Shown here: positions 22,146 through 35,189 of the stretch, in pieces | Position numbering within the stretch: the stretch's first letter is position 1 | How the letters are laid out: the number at the start of each line of letters is the position of its first letter | From: Stichopus chloronotus | Taxonomy: Eukaryota > Echinodermata > Holothuroidea > Aspidochirotida > Stichopodidae | Assembly (NCBI GenBank): GCA_021234535.1 | Contig: CM037845.1 | Location: 1,640,501-1,704,500 of the forward strand | DNA: 64,000 nt | Direction: 5' to 3' | The notes under the pieces: model-generated | Databases searched by the model: none | What the model saw: the letters and a program-made list of their open reading frames with translations, nothing else | What the model was told of the DNA's origin: nothing | Position numbers and translations under genes: made by a program

Positions 22146-25100
22146 GTAGGAAAAATTAAAGAGTATCAAATGCAATGCTTTAGCGTTTGCGATATTGACA
22201 AACCATATCCATATGAGACTTCTCTCCCAATATCGTTGATAATACCCTTGGTATTGTGCAGGTGTGCTTTAGTGCCAACTCATCCATGTGACATCATGGT
22301 ACGGTTTGGCAATTGAAGGAAAAGTGCTTGCGATTACAAAAATTTCATATTGCAAGGACACTCCATGTGATTTCCCACTTTCCTTTGCCATACAATTTAA
22401 GTCAATTACTTTTTTATGTACAAGTCTACAGTACAGTATGTGCCTAACAACTGCTGTCTTCATTACTGTTGACAGGTTGCAATGTGCTAATATTATTTCT
22501 TTTGTTTCCAGGAGGAGGTTTTGTCTGACGATCAGCTGAGAAATATGGTATATGAACAGTGGTTGGGTTCTGACCTGACTGAAATATCTACTCCAAGCTT
22601 ACCACCGGATCTTACACAACAAAACAAAGCAGTGGTACAGGGGTCATATACCCTTCAGGTGAGAAAGAGAGCTGTAACAAATTCCATAGTATATTTCATT
22701 ACTGCTATGTTAGTACTGTATTTGTCCCAATCATAAAAGTATATACCTGTATAGCTGTTTCATATGATGATTTTCTCTTTATGCAGGAACTGTGATTCAA
22801 TAGGATAGCATCGCTTTACATGTACAAAATAAATGATATTCAATATAAGAGATGGATAGCCACAAACATGGAACTTGCAACATGTATTTCTTGCCAAGAA
22901 GTAAGAGATTTTCAACTTAAAGAGCAAGAGAGTGTCATATGCTAACTCAACAAATTTTCATAACATAGGTTGGTGGGAAATGCTGATGGAGCTTATCACA
23001 TCCATCATTTCTGTATTCCAACCAAACAGATTAATAGCATTCAAGATGTAGGAAGCTCAGCATACTCTCAGTTGATTAAAATCAAAGGAAAGGAAAATGA
23101 GAACGTTAAAGTGTCTGCTACACAAGCAAATCAGAGCAGAGTGAGTATCATTCATTGTTTGCGTAATGCTTTCATTTCTATGTCATTGCATATATTTATA
23201 GAAGGTAATTTGTAGTCCAAAGGAACTTGCTGCATTTTTTCAATCTCCCAGTTGATGGGAGGTGAACATTGCAACTTTTGTCTCATTTGTCACGAAAGTC
23301 AGAGGGTTTCTAGCAGAACAGCACCGTTTTATCACCAATTGCTATCCTTAGCCATGCAATCATTGGATTGTACAAAAGGTTTTATCTTATTGGACAGGAT
23401 TGGATCATTAATTAAATTACAAATCTTCTTGTAGATGCTGTTGATTTAACATCAAAATGAAAAAAGAGGTTCTAGGAATTATTCCTTTTTATCATGGATT
23501 CTCCAATATTTGTGAAGTTTTTTTTTTTTTCCCTCATGTGCAACATTTTGAAGGGACCACTGTAAATCATGGTCATGCTCAACAGGACCCTAGACAATCA
23601 ACTTCTGTAATCTGTTGTCAATGCTGTAATCAGAATTGACTTAGTATAAATTGATAAGTTTAATACCTGTGTTATACCCACAGTTTGAACCCAAACCAAG
23701 TCGTATGTTAATGATGGAAGTTACTGATGGCCACCAGAAGTTACAAGCCATGGAATACCAACACATACCAGCCTTAAACACAGGAATCCCTCCTGGAACT
23801 AAGGTATACTCAATCAGACTCTTTATCCCAACTTGTGGTATCAAACACAATTCAAGACCTTTCAAACAACTGACAACATTTCTAATATAGTAAGAATGTC
23901 CATCACTTTCTTTCAATTGTGCTTTTGTCTTTCTCTTTTCTATTGTCATGTGAAATGTAAATTATTCTTTTGTTTATTCCCATTTCTTTGCAATTATTTT
24001 CTCAGGACGGATCAATTTTGAAATTTCCCTTTGGGTATTTACATCCTCTTAATTAAACTGTTCTTTTACAGTAGTTTGATACAAATTGCGAATTGTAGTT
24101 TGTGTTGTAATGAAGCATGTGAACAAGCAGTGAAATTACTGAAAGTTTGTAACACACAACATGTATGTGATGTTCTCCACGTCCTCATTTGCTTACATAT
24201 ACTAGATTCCTTTTCACAAAACTGAAAAATCTGATTGTTATATTGCAGTGTTCTCTACAGATTCTCAAGAGAGGGGTGGGGGGGGGGCACACATGAAGCA
24301 TGTACATTGTTGCTAAGCCATCGCAGAGGAGGGGAAGGTCTTCGACCTCAGTCCAAGAAGTTTTTGTTAATTGAGATGCAGAATGGTGCCACTAATAGAC
24401 AATTTCTTGTTATATTTGGAATAGCCATAGCCTATTGTCAACTTTCATTTGTCGAGCATAGAGTTTGTAGTGTGGCGGGCTGCGGGACTGTATAATATTT
24501 TGGGGGGCAGTCACTATTTCAAGGGGGCAGCAAGTTCTACTGAGTGGGGGAGTCATTGTCGTAAAACGGCATGTGAAGAACACTGTGTTACACTTAAAAT
24601 GATGTGCCACTGAGGAATGATATTTCATAAAACTTTGGTGAATTTTTTTCTTTATTTATTGGTGAAAACCGTAGCTCAGTGGTGTGGAAGTATTTTAAGG
24701 CCCTCCATCACTATGGTACATTGCCTTATGGTCAATCTGTGATGTAATACAGATGCTTTAGATATCCCTTTGTTTCTCTTTAAAGTGTTGATTGTCTTAA
24801 AAGAAACAGTAGTTTAAGAGATTTGACTTTAATCTCAATCACATTTTAAGGTCACATGTTAAGGTTATCTCCAATAAAGCCTTTATCTAAACTTTGCACT
24901 GGTGTAAAAGTTCAAGGTTAAATAGGCACCTCAATTTGAAAGAACAACAAAGACTTATGGCATATTTTGCCAGTATTACAGTGCATGACATTTTGGAATC
25001 TGGAGGCACTGGGACATGCTTCTCGACAAAAGTAGTCTTTCTTCAAACAGTAATTATCTTGAGTTAAGTTTGAAAAATCTGAAGTGAATAAACACTCTCT

Positions 25101-28100
25101 TCATTTAAGAACCTAACTTTCACTGGAATACCCCTTCAGTAAATTTAGGTATAGGCCAAACTCAACTTGTTATGATGGTGCAGTATGATGTAGGCTCAGC
25201 ATTAGGTGAAGTCCATCTGCGTCATTAAATCATAAGTTGTAACATGCCCAGCTGCTGTTTGTAGCTTTGATGTCATCGTTTACCAGTGGCATATCGATAA
25301 TATATCATCCTTTTAAGAGGAGACACATTGATTGTTTTGTGAGATTCACTAAAATTATTTTTTCAACTTTTCAAGTTTGCTTCTCATACTCATGACATCA
25401 CATCACATTCCAGTGAACATAAATAGCAAGTGAGAACTTAACAAGACTAATCAATTTGATTATTGAAAATTCATGACCAGATACTTTTCACGTTAGTGCT
25501 TATTCATATGCACACAGCCAGTACAAGCCAGGGTAAAAAATTTTGACAATTTCCATAATTATTATGCTAACTATATGCATCGTCATGTGTTTACGACCTT
25601 TGTGTACCGTCATATTCCCACAAATTTATCGGTATCAACTCCATGAGCCCCTTTAATGTGGTGTTTTCTCTTTTTGGTAAATTATTAGATATTAATTCAA
25701 GGTAATATCATGTGTCGCCTTGGTGTCCTGACCCTTCAGTCAAAAGATGTTGAGGTTCTTGGAGGGGAGGTGGAAGACCTAACGGAGAAAAATAGCCAAG
25801 AGCAGCTACTTGCCAGACTGCTGTGAGTATTAATAGTCTGAACAGATCAAGTCATCATTTGATTGTATTATGCATTACCAAGTCAGATAAGAATGCAAAA
25901 TGGTAAACTGGTCACAAGAATGTTTGATGGGTTTAAATGAGCCATCTTATATCTTGCAGTGTTACTTATTTAAACCCCTCTAGTGGCAAAATCGACCAGT
26001 TGTGTCTGTCACCTTGTCTCATTGGTTAAGCACTTTCCTATCACAATTGTTGGACGTAATGCAACAAAAATGGGTCAGGAGTGTCCACTTAGTATTAGTA
26101 CTAGTAACTATTGTGTTACGAGTAACATCAGTGGTTGTCATCGTAGTGTTAGTCACATCAGCAACCGTATTATAGGAGATGATTGTAAATGCTCAAGTAG
26201 CAGAGGTCGTGGCTGTGGTGGTAGATAGCAAAATACAAATTTTGATCACTATCATCTTTTTTTTTTCCTTTTTCAGAGGAATGCCACTAGATGACCCCCC
26301 AGGACAGTCTGCTCCGCCACCACCCCGGAGTGATCAAGTCCCTAGCGAACCTCCCAACCAAGAAATACGGCAGCTTCAAAGTGAATGCAACTCATCCACA
26401 ACAAATGAAAGGAGAGATCTTCGAGAGAGGTCTGCCGATCGATATCAATCAAACATTCCACAACGTAAAAAAAATCAAGGATTCGTAAACAACATTCAAG
26501 AATCCACGGGAGGCAGGAGACAGCTGTCTGAGATGAGCAAATCAAGAAATGTTCAAACACAGTCAACAAAACCTACCAGCAAAGAATCTGACGTATTGAA
26601 GACAAAGGTAGAATGGATGGGTGATCCAGACCAAGAAGCCAAACTGCAGGATGAACTAAATGCAATAGATGAAGAAATTCTCAGAGAGTTTGAAGAAGCA
26701 CAATGTCATGACATGTTGAAGAAAGAGAAAAAGGTAAAGAACAATTTTGATTTAATTTGATATCTTAATCAGATGTTAAGATGAGTTCGATCAGATTCTT
26801 TTAAAGATCAAGATAAAGAAATCTATCAGAGGAAATTTGTCAAGTAACATTGATCCTGATCAAAAGTGTCATCTCTTTCAATATTTACAACAAAGTTCAT
26901 TGTCATAATTTTCTTCATTTGCTTCATGCTAAAAATATTTGTAATAAATGTAATGGATTCCAATTTTTTACTTTTTTGTTACCTTATTATTACTTCAACC
27001 ATCAGTGCTGTCTATACTTGGAATTCAAAACCTGTATTTGTGTGTAACCATCCATATCCATCTTCAGTAATGCTACTAGTGTTTTATGAGAATAAACCGT
27101 CGCATTCCAGATTTTTCCTAAGTTGTACGAGACCACCAACTGTATGTGCAATTGTGACCAAGACTTTCAAATGTATGTGTTAGTGTGACAGATACTATCA
27201 CCCAAATGTGTCAGTGTGACTGATACTAGTTATCAAATGTGTGTCATGGTGACTGATACTATCAACTGTATGTGTCAGTGTGACTGATACTATCAAATGT
27301 ATGTTTTTTAATTTGACTGATACTATCAATTTATCGAATGTATGTGTAAGTCTGACTCTGACTGTGAGGCTAGCAAATGTACATGTGTGAAATATGATAT
27401 GAGGCCCACATAGATCTACCTGAAATTTAACTGTATGCCAGTAGATGGGCGTCAATATTTTTCTGAGACTAGTGATTGTGTACATTATACACATTTAAAC
27501 TGCATTTAAGTTGTTGGCTTCATTCAAATTTTGTAAGTGGACAATTAAGATGCCTCTAAATGTGTGCCACAGCACCACCCCTTTACACTCCAACTTTCAT
27601 TTTGGACCTACCAAAAGCAGGAAGGGAATGATTTTTAGACACGTTTGTCCTATTTGCACCACAAATGTTGGGGAAAGCAATAAATTGAAGGGTGAAGATG
27701 AAATAACATGTGGATGAAATTGCAATGTTTGTTGATTTTCCACTTCCAGTCCAAAGTCGCTCCCAAATCGAAGCTCCCTCCCGAGTGGCCGAGTGACGAA
27801 GACACCGATGAGGAGATGCTTGCTGCCATGATTGATAAACTGGAGGAACAAATCAAGACTACGGGTAAACAACCAAAACAAGAAATTAAAAAAGGAGACT
27901 CGAAGGGACCACAAGGGACGCAACATGTCAGACTTAAAAGTTTGAAAGTAAAAAAACGGAAACCGTTATCAAACAGTGCTGCTAATGCAACAACTTCAAA
28001 CTCCATACAGAAACAGATCAGTATCAGCAATTTTCTCAAACCAAGAAACCACGAGGAAAACCTGATTCAGCAGAACCAAGACGGTGCAATAGAAAATAGA

Positions 28101-31100
28101 GATGACAAACCGTTATCTCGCAAGCTCTCACTGAAGACCAGAAACAATTCTGCCTCCCAGTTTGTTACTTCCAGGAAACTGCCTCCAACCAATGATGTAT
28201 ATTTACCCTCAGAACAGGAAACAGATCTAGCCAAAGAAAATGAGAACCGGTTGCAAGAGGTTACACCTGCAGTGTTCATCAAAGAAGAAATGAACCGTGA
28301 TTTGGCTCCTGTAGAACCATGTGTTAACTCTTGCTCTTCAGAGAAAATCGGTGTGTTTCGGTCTTCCTCTGGTACCTCTGCGAACCATCCTAGGGTTGCC
28401 ATAGCGACAAGAATCACCAAAGAAGATGATTCTGAAATGACAGCTAAAAGGAGAAGATTAAGTACTGGCCCGGGTACTGTGTAAAGTTTCTCTCTGTCTT
28501 ATCATTATTTTTTTTAATGGAAGGGTAACTTGTTGTCTGTAAATCCTTTTGTTGTCTGTTAATCCTTTAATTGCTGCTTTTTTAAGACAAGTGCAGCAGT
28601 TTCACCAAATTTCTGAAATGTGGTCAAAAGAATTCAGAATTTAAAGTTTATGACATCATTATGTACCTTGGTTGCACTGAGATACAGCCAGCTTCCTTTG
28701 CACTTGTGTGGTTGCTTAGCATCTATCCTGTTTCTTTACATATTCAGTGAAGAGAGAGCTCCTTGGTTGCCTACACAATAAATTACAGCTGCAATACCAT
28801 TACCATTCACATACACAAAATGCAGTACTTTACTTAAGTGATGGATGCTGCTCATGAATATTCATTACATTGCAAATAATATGGCATCTTAAAATCACTG
28901 CCATTCAGGATGTGAATATCTTTCAAAATTTTATCTTTCAGCAATAAAACAAGCTGTAAAGACTGGAGTCAGAGAATGAAATGATTTATCTTTCAACCTC
29001 TAAAATATATTTTCATGTAATTCTAGACTTTAGGGACTGACATTGATTGGCAAAGTGGATAGTGTTAGGTGATCGTATTACCAGAATCTTCAATCAGTCG
29101 ATCGATTGATTGGTTGTGTCATGAGGTAGTCATCTAGGGAATCATATCAGCGATGGTTTTAATTAAGGGTTTATGTAGAATATCTGAAATAAGGGTAGTG
29201 AAAAATATGGTAAAGTGGAAATGAATGCCATTGTATACTCTGCAATGCAAATATGTCCATATGCTTTACAAAAAGCTGGAAAATGAAGTTGGTTATATTA
29301 TTGATGACATAAGCTTTGATTTGGTAGATTCATTTTGACAGGACAGTCACACTTTAACACATATTAACTGTTCTTAGACAACCTAGTGAAATTTCTTAAC
29401 TGTAATTGGTTACCTTTTCAGATTCTAATCAGGATCCACCATTTATCTACTTGGCTGAAATGATGGATAGGATAAAAGTTACACAGCAACCAGTAATGTT
29501 TGACATCAGGGTGAGCTTCAATTTATCAGTTCCTTGTGTCAGTGTGTACAATACTTTTGTAGGCATGACAAAGTGTTGACATTGCTATTTGCATAAATAA
29601 CCGCATTTTTTCAGTTCTGTTAGTATGAATTAAAGTAACAATTGCAATGATTTTATAAATTTTCTCAGAAGGAAATTTTGGCTAGTTAATGTTATTAGTG
29701 GAACTGGTATGCAAATATAATAATACTCCTAACATGATTAAGGCTTATATCATGGAAATTAGACGAAAGACAAAGACTCGTCAACCCAGACAGTTTCAGT
29801 TCTCCCAACCACTTTCCTCTAGTCCCTCCCTCAGCCTGTCTAAAATTCATCCACATGTATAATCAAAACAATGGATCCCTGTATATGCTGCGTATGAGCT
29901 ACTCTGTATCTTTCGGATCTGCTGTCAGTCAAAGAGTAGAACCAGTTGAGAATTTCACAAGCCCCATGACAAAAATATAGCTTGGGGTGATGAATTACTG
30001 CCCTAAAATCATATTTGTCACATTTCTGGTGTCAATGATTTCTAAAACACATGTGAAACTCACATGTACATGCAAGTAAATTATCTTGACATTCTTTTTT
30101 CAAATGTTGATGCAGATCCAAACATTTCCTTTAATTCCCTTTCCCATTATCCCTTTGTTTTTGTGACTTTTGTCCAACTACGTATGTGCTGATGAATTCT
30201 TGAAGAAAAATTTTACAAAGAAGAAGATGCATTCATAATTTTAAGTGTTTGCTGTCACAATCAAGAAAAGTCACTGGTTTTATTCTTTTTGCCCCTTTGG
30301 ACAAACATGGCACCATATTATCACTCCAACTACCAACATCAGCCTATTGCAAGAAAGTTTTGGAGGAAGCATAGAGACTCTACTGAGTCCTTTAAAATAC
30401 CATTTGGCAGATTTAATTCAGTGATAAGATATCATTCTCAGAAATATCAGTGAGAAATTCAAATAATTGGCGCTAATGTTATGTATAGCAAGATGCTGTT
30501 TTAAGAAAATGTTTTGTGCACACTCCCAAGCATTGACATGTATCCATAGCTGCACAACAAAGTATTAATGAGAGTCAAATATTGTTGTTGCTTTTGTTAA
30601 TGTTGTCATTACAGGGTTTTATCATCACATTATTATCACCTTTGGGAAAGAGAAATGAACAATGGAGCTTACAGGTCAGACTTAACGATGGCTCAGCATC
30701 TCTGGATGCAGTCCTCAGTGATCAGGTTCGTATCTCGTGAAAATATAAAGACGCCCTTCCATTGACATCACATAGCAACAAAGGATGCCCTCACTAAGCA
30801 TTAGCAAACAAACAAACTGTACATGTGACTGCACCAGGCGTGTGTAGATGAATGGCAGAGATGCAGCTACACATGTTAAATCAAGTAGCTTGCGATGGAG
30901 AAGGAGGCCTAAAGATATCGCTGTGACATCACATCCGAGGGGTCTATTGCTTAGTTCAATGTTGAGAATTGCTAGCTCCATCCAGTCTGCAGTTTTGCTC
31001 CTTGTGGGTTTTCCATTCATTAACAAGAAACTTATAAAAAAAAAATAAGTCAAATGTCTCTACAAATTAGATTGTTAATATTTTAGGTATCTGACCTCAT

Positions 31101-33821
31101 AGAACAAATCATGGATTGTTAATTCATGTAGCCTTGAAAATTAGGTATTACGTATCCTATATACAATGAGGATTAACCTGTGGTGTCTTGAGTTTAAAGT
31201 AAGTTGGCCACATTAGATAGGGTGTACCTAAAGTTACATTATTAATATATGGCCTCATATTTAGCTTCTCCTGCAGGATTTTGTTTCTCTTTCCTCATCT
31301 TCCCCAGGTCCTCCAGTCTCTCATCGGCTATTCGGTGAAGGAGATGAAAGTAAGTCATTCATTCATTGTCTTTGTGATACAAATTGATGTTGATTAATCA
31401 ACCCTTTTGTCTGTCTTGCAAATCATGTCAGGTGGTCCAGAGCTGCTCATAATCCTGTTTTGTCTCCACTAGATCTTGTTACAAAACATTCTCAAAATCC
31501 AAAGTAAAGACCTGACATTTCTTATTTTGTGAGAAACCTCCAAGATTTCCCCTCCAAGCAATATCTTTATACTTTCACCTTGAATTGAAGCAAACAGTTC
31601 TACAACAGTTCCTTCTTACTAAAGCTAAAGCTTATTGTTTGGACATACTCTCTGATTTGCTTGCTGTGCATCATGTGCTTTGTACAGTCTCGATGTCTAA
31701 GTAGAGAAATTTTTTTTGATTGTCTTCTCCAGAATGCAGTATTTGTTGATGGAATGCACTTTACACTTTTGGAATATGTGAAGTGCAAAAGTTACTTTTT
31801 CCCCCATTAACTAACTTCATATCTTGATTTATTCACATTAATTATAAAATCTTGATATCTTTATAATGAGTAAGGATATGTCTGTGTTGTTTGCATAACA
31901 GAGTCACTGCTTTGCCATAAATAGTAGGTTTGATAAACATGTGCCAGATTTTGAGTAATTTGCCATGTCGCAATTCTATGAACGTAGCCATTTCATTATT
32001 TTTCGTCACAGCAAATGAGATCAGGAGCAAATAATAAAGAGGATATGGCAGCTGTAGAAATCAAACAAAAGAAGGTAATCAATCTTGTTTTTTATTTCTT
32101 ATTTGTAATTATAGACTAAATTGAAATTTTATGTGTAGAAATATTTGGTGTAATTACACTGTAGTCATGGTTAACACACACATAACTATGTCATTTTTAA
32201 GGATATCCCTCCACCAGTATATGATATGCCTCTACCAGTATATAAGACAACTTTATCAGTATTTAATTACTCTCCATCAACATGTGGTATTAATTCACCA
32301 TTACATGATATCCCTTCACATTATAAAATATTGCTTCACCTTTACTTTATTACTGATATCATTCCATACTAGTATTATGATATCCCTCCATACTAGTGTT
32401 ATGATATCCCTCCACATCAGAATTGTTACACCCCTCCACACTAGTATCATATCCCTACATAGTATTATGATATGCCTCCACACTAGTGTTATGTGATATG
32501 ATTAATGATATCCTTCCATACTAGTATCATGATATCCCTTCGTACTAGTTTTATGACATCCTTCCATGCCATTACTGTGATATTCATCCATGCTGATATT
32601 ATGGTATCCCTCCACACTTTGATATTCCTCTATAGTAGTATTATATCCCTCCCATACTACTATCATATCCTTCCCTACTAGTATTATATATTTCCCCATA
32701 CTGGTATTGTGATATTCCTCCATTCTGCTATTATCATATCACTCTACTAGTCAGCTTGTATGATATTCCTCCACTAGTAGATGATGTTCAGCCAGTAAAT
32801 GATATGTCTACTAGTGCATGATATCAGTGTACTGTTACGTGATAATCCTCCTGGTAACTTGTTTTACTTTCAGAAAATGATATCATTCAAATAGTTTAAT
32901 GATATCACTGAACTAGTAGATCATGTGATAATTCCAGTAAGTTACATAATGCAACCAAATATATTACATCATTCACCTGTAGATTACATTATGTTCTTAT
33001 CACATACTTGGGAAGAATCATCAACTTCTATTGGCCCATTTCAGTCAGGTGACTGTACATTATCCTACAATTAATGAGAAGTCTAGCATTAACCTTTCAT
33101 TAATTAAACAGCGTATCTCATGCTAGAGTAGTTAATGATGTTATCACATTATGTAACTGCTAATAGATGTTTTTTGAGTAAATTACATCATGCCATAATG
33201 TAATGTGCATTTCTTTTAGAACATGGTTTGGTGTTTTCAGCAGCGTAGGTGGTACAAAATATCTCATTAATGCATTATTCATCCTTGAAAACTGTTCAGG
33301 TATTAATGTCTTACAAAGGAAATGGCTTGAAAACTTGGTAAGATAGTATTAAAGAATGAACTGAAAACTAATGTATTATAGAATGTATTATATGTATTAA
33401 ATGTATTATAGAAAGAAGTCCCTTCACACAAAGATGGTTATTTATTTTATTGCAAATGTTTGAAAGAATAATTCTCTCCATCTTTTTCAACATTGTTAGT
33501 GCAACATCACTGCATTATCTAAGGAAGTGTTATGCAACTGCATTGCCGACATAGTACAATACATTGTAACATTTGTCCATTAAAAGATATGTAGTAATCT
33601 TGTCTCTCACACAAAGTAGTCAAATTCGGCTCTTGTGACGTCTGTCCTTTCCTTTCCTTGTGTTTTGTGGACAGGCCTTGGAGAGGTGCCGTAAAAGGTT
33701 GATCGCCCTCTGTGAGATCATGACTATCAAAATCACTCCCGGCGATATGCCAACGGTAGAGAAGATGAGGAGAGTCGAATGGAGAGACTGCCAACAGATG
33801 GAGCAATGTCTGCATCACTGA
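22038..33821 (+). CDS. RMI1: RMI1, RecQ-mediated genome instability protein 1 (12 coding exons, 750 aa)
   Basis: OB-fold scaffold of the BLM-TOP3A-RMI1-RMI2 complex, which dissolves double Holliday junctions without crossover. Exons: 22038-22145, 22512-22658, 23030-23140, 23684-23803, 25689-25822, 26277-26733, 27750-28473, 29422-29510, 30615-30725, 31308-31349, 32012-32074 and 33675-33821. All join in frame to 2253 nt. Residues 1-206 are the N-terminal domain and OB1 (VPPMW-like [46 protein letters not shown]). About 207-600 is a polar, probably disordered linker with two acidic patches and a PIP-box-like [10 protein letters not shown] (448-457). About 601-750 is OB2, the RMI2-binding domain ([44 protein letters not shown]). 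Human RMI1 is 625 aa, so the linker is longer here. The ATG starts the conserved N-terminus. Introns not mentioned elsewhere show nothing I recognise. Confidence 0.94.
22512..22658 (+). CDS. RMI1: RMI1 coding exon 2
   Basis: It encodes [20 protein letters not shown], then [12 protein letters not shown] and VVQGSYTLQ. It matches NKQVFEQWLLTDL and GFYALQ of RMI1. Phase 0 at both ends. Confidence 0.94.
23030..23140 (+). CDS. RMI1: RMI1 coding exon 3: start of OB1
   Basis: It encodes [20 protein letters not shown] and [17 protein letters not shown]. It matches [21 protein letters not shown] of RMI1. Donor GTGAGT. Confidence 0.94.
23684..23803 (+). CDS. RMI1: RMI1 coding exon 4: OB1 core
   Basis: It encodes [20 protein letters not shown], then [32 protein letters not shown] and PPGTK are the most conserved blocks of the family. 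Confidence 0.96.
24697..25160. repeat. Dispersed repeat copy B (uninterrupted)
   Basis: Collinear with the flanks of the transposon at 4884-5980 but lacking the insert: GCCAGTATTACAGTGCATGA at 24969-24988 corresponds to the insertion site. Diverged; the ends are approximate. It lies in the RMI1 intron 23804-25688. Confidence 0.7.
25689..25822 (+). CDS. RMI1: RMI1 coding exon 5: end of OB1
   Basis: It encodes [20 protein letters not shown], then [20 protein letters not shown] and LARL. Donor GTGAGT, phase 2 out. The 1.9-kb intron before it contains dispersed repeat copy B. Confidence 0.95.
26277..26733 (+). CDS. RMI1: RMI1 coding exon 6: polar linker
   Basis: 152 codons after a split Leu. 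Pro-rich start ([17 protein letters not shown]), Ser/Arg/Gln-rich middle, then an acidic helix-like segment ([17 protein letters not shown]). It is recognised as RMI1 by its in-frame joins; this region is poorly conserved in the family. Confidence 0.88.
27165..27390. repeat. Degenerate minisatellite, unit about 35-45 bases
   Basis: Five or six rough copies of GTGTCAGTGTGACTGATACTATCAAATGTA-like sequence, shown here as GTGACTGATACTATCAA. It lies in the RMI1 intron 26734-27749. Confidence 0.85.
27750..28473 (+). CDS. RMI1: RMI1 coding exon 7: long disordered linker
   Basis: 241 codons, rich in Lys, Ser, Gln, Asn. Features in order: acidic [19 protein letters not shown], a basic cluster LKVKKRKP that could be a nuclear localisation signal, and PIP-box-like [10 protein letters not shown] at 28014-28043. 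A second basic cluster, KRRRL, lies near the end. The donor G|GTACTG at 28473 restores the frame to the next exon; reading through would stop four codons later. Confidence 0.88.
29422..29510 (+). CDS. RMI1: RMI1 coding exon 8: start of OB2
   Basis: It encodes [20 protein letters not shown], then QQPVMFDIR. It matches the PPFVYLSVLM segment that opens the RMI2-binding OB-fold. Confidence 0.92.
30615..30725 (+). CDS. RMI1: RMI1 coding exon 9: OB2 core
   Basis: It encodes [20 protein letters not shown], then [17 protein letters not shown]. It matches [27 protein letters not shown] of RMI1. Confidence 0.93.
31308..31349 (+). CDS. RMI1: RMI1 coding exon 10 (42 nt)
   Basis: It encodes [14 protein letters not shown], matching ILTSLIGFSVPEMK. 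The acceptor is the second of two candidates (TCCCCAG at 31301-31307); the upstream CTGCAG would put the exon out of frame. Confidence 0.92.
32012..32074 (+). CDS. RMI1: RMI1 coding exon 11 (63 nt)
   Basis: It encodes [20 protein letters not shown] plus K, equivalent to the SKKDPLQYQKFLEGLQ region. Phase 0 at both ends; conservation is weak but the joins are in frame. Confidence 0.82.
32200..32960. repeat. Degenerate minisatellite (TGATATCCCTCCATACTAG-like)
   Basis: About 25 rough copies of a 22-28 base unit built around GATATCCCTCCA and ACTAGTATTA, gradually losing similarity after 32760. It creates open frames on both strands that are not genes. It lies in the RMI1 intron 32075-33674. Confidence 0.92.
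33675..33821 (+). CDS. RMI1: RMI1 terminal coding exon
   Basis: It encodes [20 protein letters not shown], then [20 protein letters not shown] and QMEQCLHH, stop TGA at 33819-33821. It matches LQKCQRDLIDLCCLMTI at the C-terminus of RMI1. Confidence 0.93.
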   Translation, partial: ALERCRKRLIALCEIMTIKITPGDMPTVEKMRRVEWRDCQQMEQCLHH

Positions 33822-34238
33822 CGACGAATGACTCTCAGATCACACATGGGAGACTGACCATGTGATTAACATTTGGAGGAGCGTATATTGATGATCAGAG
33901 TGAATGATACTTCGAATTATTCCTCAGTGTTTGTGGTGTTCAACATCAAAGGAAAGCAGTGACTTATCAGAGGAATGGAGCAGTGTGGCTGTTAAGAGGA
34001 ATCATGTGGACAAAATAGTTGAAATACCTTGGCTTTGTGACTGTTTTCAAGATAGCTTGGTTCCAATGAAGTGCAGGTAACATTATGTGGAACCATATCA
34101 GTGAAATTGTTACGTTCAACCAAAGGCTGAACTTGTGTACACCTGGTTATGATAAGAATCAGTGCCACCGACAATTTATTGTTAAATCTTTCATTCTCAA
34201 GTTAGTTAAGTTTTTTGGCAAATCATTACTTTTTTACT

Positions 34239-34244
34239 AATAAA
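34239..34244 (+). terminator. Candidate polyadenylation signal of RMI1
   Basis: AATAAA about 420 bases after the stop. The RMI1-DNAJC8 convergent spacer (33822-36527) otherwise holds A/T-rich sequence and a CA repeat. Confidence 0.5.
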
Positions 34245-35154
34245 TAGGCTGCTTCTTTCAGTCAAGAAAAAAGGAAAACAAGACCTCAGCTTGCTATTCA
34301 TTTGTCTACATTGTGTTTTCATGCTATGATGGTGGTTTTTTTTTTATATAAGAGACAAAACAAAACACATCCTTCACAAAAAAACAGAAAAAAATACAAC
34401 AAAGATTTCAGTTTTCAAAGATTAAAAAAAAATGTATTTACAACATTTTACACTACCAAGAGCAACCCAGATGTCAGATAAATATATACAAGTCTTTGCT
34501 CCTGAGAATCCTTTGGTAACAGAAAAAATTTACGATGCACAAATTAGCAGTTATGATTGCTTCCTCTTTTTTAAATGTTCATTTACATATTTCAATTTCA
34601 GAGGTAGCACTTGTGTGATAGTGGTCATACATTCTATATTTAGTACAGACGAGATGAGTTTATGATGAAGTGTTCTTTTTGATAACAGAAACAAAATAAG
34701 TTTTTTTAATACTTTCTTGAATCTGGACTCCTCTGTCAAAGATGACAGACATTGAAGTCTTGCTTGCTGCTGTTGTGTCACAGTCATGTCAAAAGTTAAC
34801 ATTTAAAGAGACGAATACCGCAAACAAGTGCTCGTCAAATGTCAACAATTGCTGCCTTTCCCACAACCATTTCCATTATCTTTGGAGGCGGATACCATTT
34901 TCCCTTTTTGAGCCTTAGAGTAACTTCATGTACAAACCAAGACCGGGATCAGACAGGAAACATTCATTTACCAAACTGCTACGAAACATTTGCCCTTCAG
35001 AGTTGGATAATGCCAACATATTTGCCTGAGTTAAATAACTAATAGGCAAATAATGCAAAAATATAAAAGTATCTAAAACAAAAATTGAAAGTGATGATCG
35101 CAGTTTGCATCCCCTGTGGCAATAATGTGACAATGAAGAGTAACAACATTGAGA

Positions 35155-35189
35155 ACACACATACACACACACACATACACACACATACA
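35155..35189. repeat. (CA)n microsatellite with CATA interruptions
   Basis: ACACACATACACACAC-type run in the spacer between the 3' ends of RMI1 and DNAJC8. Confidence 0.9.

Noticed and set aside
24246..24584. Possible small transposon with inverted CAGTGTTCT ends
   Set aside because: Flanking bases (TTATATTG and TGTTACAC) do not form a target duplication and the inverted ends are only about 9 bases.
32131..32723. Open frames on both strands with repeating peptides; spaced repeats that superficially resemble a CRISPR array
   Set aside because: They follow the degenerate minisatellite; units are too short and variable, with no spacers, and the window is animal DNA.
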